NCBI GenBank assembly: GCA_001412335.1
Contig: LKUF01000497.1
Location: 1-6,159 of the forward strand
Length of the DNA stretch: 6,159 bases
Reading direction: 5' to 3'
Source of the DNA: Methanolinea sp. SDB
Lineage (GTDB): Archaea; Halobacteriota; Methanomicrobia; Methanomicrobiales; Methanospirillaceae
Both the position numbers and the translations under genes were made by a program. The notes beneath the pieces were generated by a model that saw nothing but the letters and a program-made list of their open reading frames with translations, did no database searches and was not told the origin of the DNA. Position 1 is the stretch's first letter. Every line of letters starts with the position of its first letter. This document shows, in pieces, positions 4,899 through 6,159 of this stretch.

Positions 4899-5630
4899 GT
4901 GGATAACAGGGAAAAAATTGATATAAAAAAAATTCATCTGCTCCTTGGAACGCTTGGGCTGAAACCGGAAGAAATCCCTCCCGAATCATTGGATCTGTAT
5001 ATCCAGGCACTGACCCATTCTTCATATGCCAGGGACCAGCCAACCCCGGAGAGCGGCACCTGGCCAGACAACGAGAGGCTCGAGTTCCTTGGCGATCGCG
5101 TCCTGAACCTCATAGTGGCTGAATACCTTTTCTGCCATTTCGATGAAACGGAAGGCTATCTCACGCCGCGGATGGAGGTCACCATGAACAGGAACCTGAG
5201 CGTTCTCGTACCGTCTCTTGGCCTTGGGTTCGAGGGTCTCATTCTTGTTGCAGAAAACCAGCCAGTAACCCCGGGAATCATCGCGGATGCATTCGAGGCG
5301 TTCATCGGAGCACTGTACCTGGACCGGGGATTCGATTCTGCCCGGAAAATTGTCCTCTCACTCATATCAGACGAGATAGAATCCTTCTCTCCCGGAAAAA
5401 ACTACAAGAAGAGGCTGCAGGAGACGCTTCAGAAACAGGACCTGCCATTACCGCTGTACTCTCTTGTCCGAAAGGATGGACTCGATCACCGGCCCGTGTT
5501 CACCTACCGGGTGACTGCAGGCAAAAACATATCGGGAGAAGGGACCGGTTCCAGCAAGGCAGAGGCTACCCAGAAGGCGGCCCTTGATGCTTTGCGCCAG
5601 ATGGGCTATTTCCAGGGAGATATCCGCTGA
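4899..5630 (+). CDS. rnc: Ribonuclease III
   Basis: A 243-residue double-stranded-RNA endonuclease of bacterial type. It acts as a dimer with Mg2+ and cuts structured RNA such as rRNA precursors and mRNA hairpins. The nuclease domain covers about 12-160: QALTHSSYA (36-44), the signature NERLEFLGDRVL (58-69) with E59 and D66, and ADAFEAFIGALYLD (129-142) with D130 and E133. These four acidic residues match E38, D45, D114 and E117 of the E. coli enzyme. The double-stranded-RNA-binding domain is at about 167-235, from NYKKRLQETLQ through GEGTGSSKAEATQKAALDAL. Length and domain order are those of a full bacterial enzyme. GTG 4899 is the chosen start, based on AGGAG at 4885-4889. It is divergent from trmO, and the next gene begins 80 bp downstream with its own promoter. 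RNase III is uncommon in archaea. Confidence 0.95.
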   Translation: MDNREKIDIKKIHLLLGTLGLKPEEIPPESLDLYIQALTHSSYARDQPTPESGTWPDNERLEFLGDRVLNLIVAEYLFCHFDETEGYLTPRMEVTMNRNLSVLVPSLGLGFEGLILVAENQPVTPGIIADAFEAFIGALYLDRGFDSARKIVLSLISDEIESFSPGKNYKKRLQETLQKQDLPLPLYSLVRKDGLDHRPVFTYRVTAGKNISGEGTGSSKAEATQKAALDALRQMGYFQGDIR

Positions 5631-5676
5631 ATACCTGTGGATTGCCTTTTCATCCAGAGCTGCTCCTCCGGCGGGA

Positions 5677-5688
5677 TATTAATATAAC
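5677..5688 (+). promoter_or_regulatory. TATA box of the universal stress protein gene
   Basis: TATTAATATAAC is centred about 28 nt upstream of the ATG at 5711. No Shine-Dalgarno is present in the 25 nt before the ATG, so the transcript is probably leaderless and separate from rnc. Confidence 0.6.
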
Positions 5689-5710
5689 AAAAGAATAATA
5701 TCATCCGATA

Positions 5711-6136
5711 ATGGAGACGATCTTTTCAAAAATACTTGTCGCTGTGGACGGCTCTCCCCTCACAAATAAGGTCCTTGGTACAGCTTCAGACCTCTCCCGG
5801 CTGAGTAGAGCTGAGCTGCATCTCGTCTACGTGGTCGAGAGCGGGTGGGCGGAAGGTGACGTGGCACGGGAACTGGCTATCAGGGAGATGGAAGAGGAAT
5901 CAGACAGATTGATTACTGAATGGAAGAAGATGGTTTCGCCCGGGCTGGCCATGACTGCCCACCGGATGTCTGGACATCCTGGAAATACCATAGTGAACCT
6001 GGCATCAGATATTGGGGCTGATCTCATAGTCATCGGATCTGTCGGGAAGAGCCAGGTGGAGCGGATGCTTGCCGGGAGTGTGAGCACCTTCGTCGTGACG
6101 CACAGCCGGATTCCCACGCTGGTCATAAAACCCTGA
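5711..6136 (+). CDS. Universal stress protein, UspA family, ATP-binding type
   Basis: A 141-residue single-domain cytoplasmic protein with the Rossmann-like Usp fold, normally a dimer. ILVAVDGS at 8-15 is the first strand, with D13 as the nucleotide-contacting acid. HLVYVVE (37-43) is the second strand. ADLIVIGSVGKS (103-114) leads into the nucleotide motif G109-x2-G112-x9-G122-S123, which is complete, so this should be an ATP-binding member. TLVIKP closes the fold. Residues 46-74 form a charged helix typical of the family. The length is standard and there is no fused domain. The likely role is stress or energy-state signalling; the specific partner cannot be inferred. ATG 5711 is supported by a TATA box at leaderless spacing. 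The stop lies 23 bp from the window edge, and nothing after it can be called. Confidence 0.95.
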   Translation: METIFSKILVAVDGSPLTNKVLGTASDLSRLSRAELHLVYVVESGWAEGDVARELAIREMEEESDRLITEWKKMVSPGLAMTAHRMSGHPGNTIVNLASDIGADLIVIGSVGKSQVERMLAGSVSTFVVTHSRIPTLVIKP

Positions 6137-6159
6137 AAAATTATTTCCAATCCGGGGAG

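Overview
The window looks like a piece of a euryarchaeal chromosome, most likely from a methanogen of the Methanomicrobiales type. This is inferred from gene content and signals; no single marker proves it. Two genes (trmO and the universal stress protein gene) have an A/T-rich TATA-like box about 27-28 nt upstream of an ATG with no Shine-Dalgarno sequence, the archaeal leaderless layout. Others have purine-rich ribosome binding sites. The metallo-beta-lactamase gene belongs to the dihydropterin-synthase-like group known from methanogens. Intergenic spaces are long (150-350 bp) and neighbouring genes mostly face each other, so most are probably single-gene transcription units.

Layout: (1) 1-358 holds no convincing gene. 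(2) A metallo-beta-lactamase-fold protein (359-1174, +) converges, with a 9-bp gap, on a conserved protein of unknown function (1184-1702, -) that resembles DUF6125. (3) A divergent intergenic region carries a perfect 8-bp dyad just ahead of a purine-type phosphoribosyltransferase gene (1931-2590, +). The protein has a C-terminal extension that looks like a small winged helix. (4) A 13-bp inverted repeat spans the 3' end of that gene, followed by about 310 bp without a convincing gene. (5) A five-helix membrane protein of the small multidrug export type (2904-3449, -). (6) A divergent intergenic region with two dyads leads to a small, highly charged, helical orphan protein (3745-4080, +), followed by T-rich terminator-like tracts. 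(7) trmO, the tRNA t6A37 methyltransferase (4294-4752, -), is divergent from a complete ribonuclease III gene (rnc, 4899-5630, +). (8) A UspA-family universal stress protein (5711-6136, +) ends the window.

The genes do not form one obvious pathway. trmO and rnc are both RNA-modification or RNA-processing genes reading away from a shared 146-bp promoter region, which is the most coherent pair. The least expected gene for an archaeon is rnc. Its catalytic residues and double-stranded-RNA-binding domain are intact. The most testable regulatory idea is that the phosphoribosyltransferase, with its helix-turn-helix-like tail, acts on the dyad directly in front of its own gene. I see no CRISPR array, tRNA, rRNA, insertion sequence or complete defence system.
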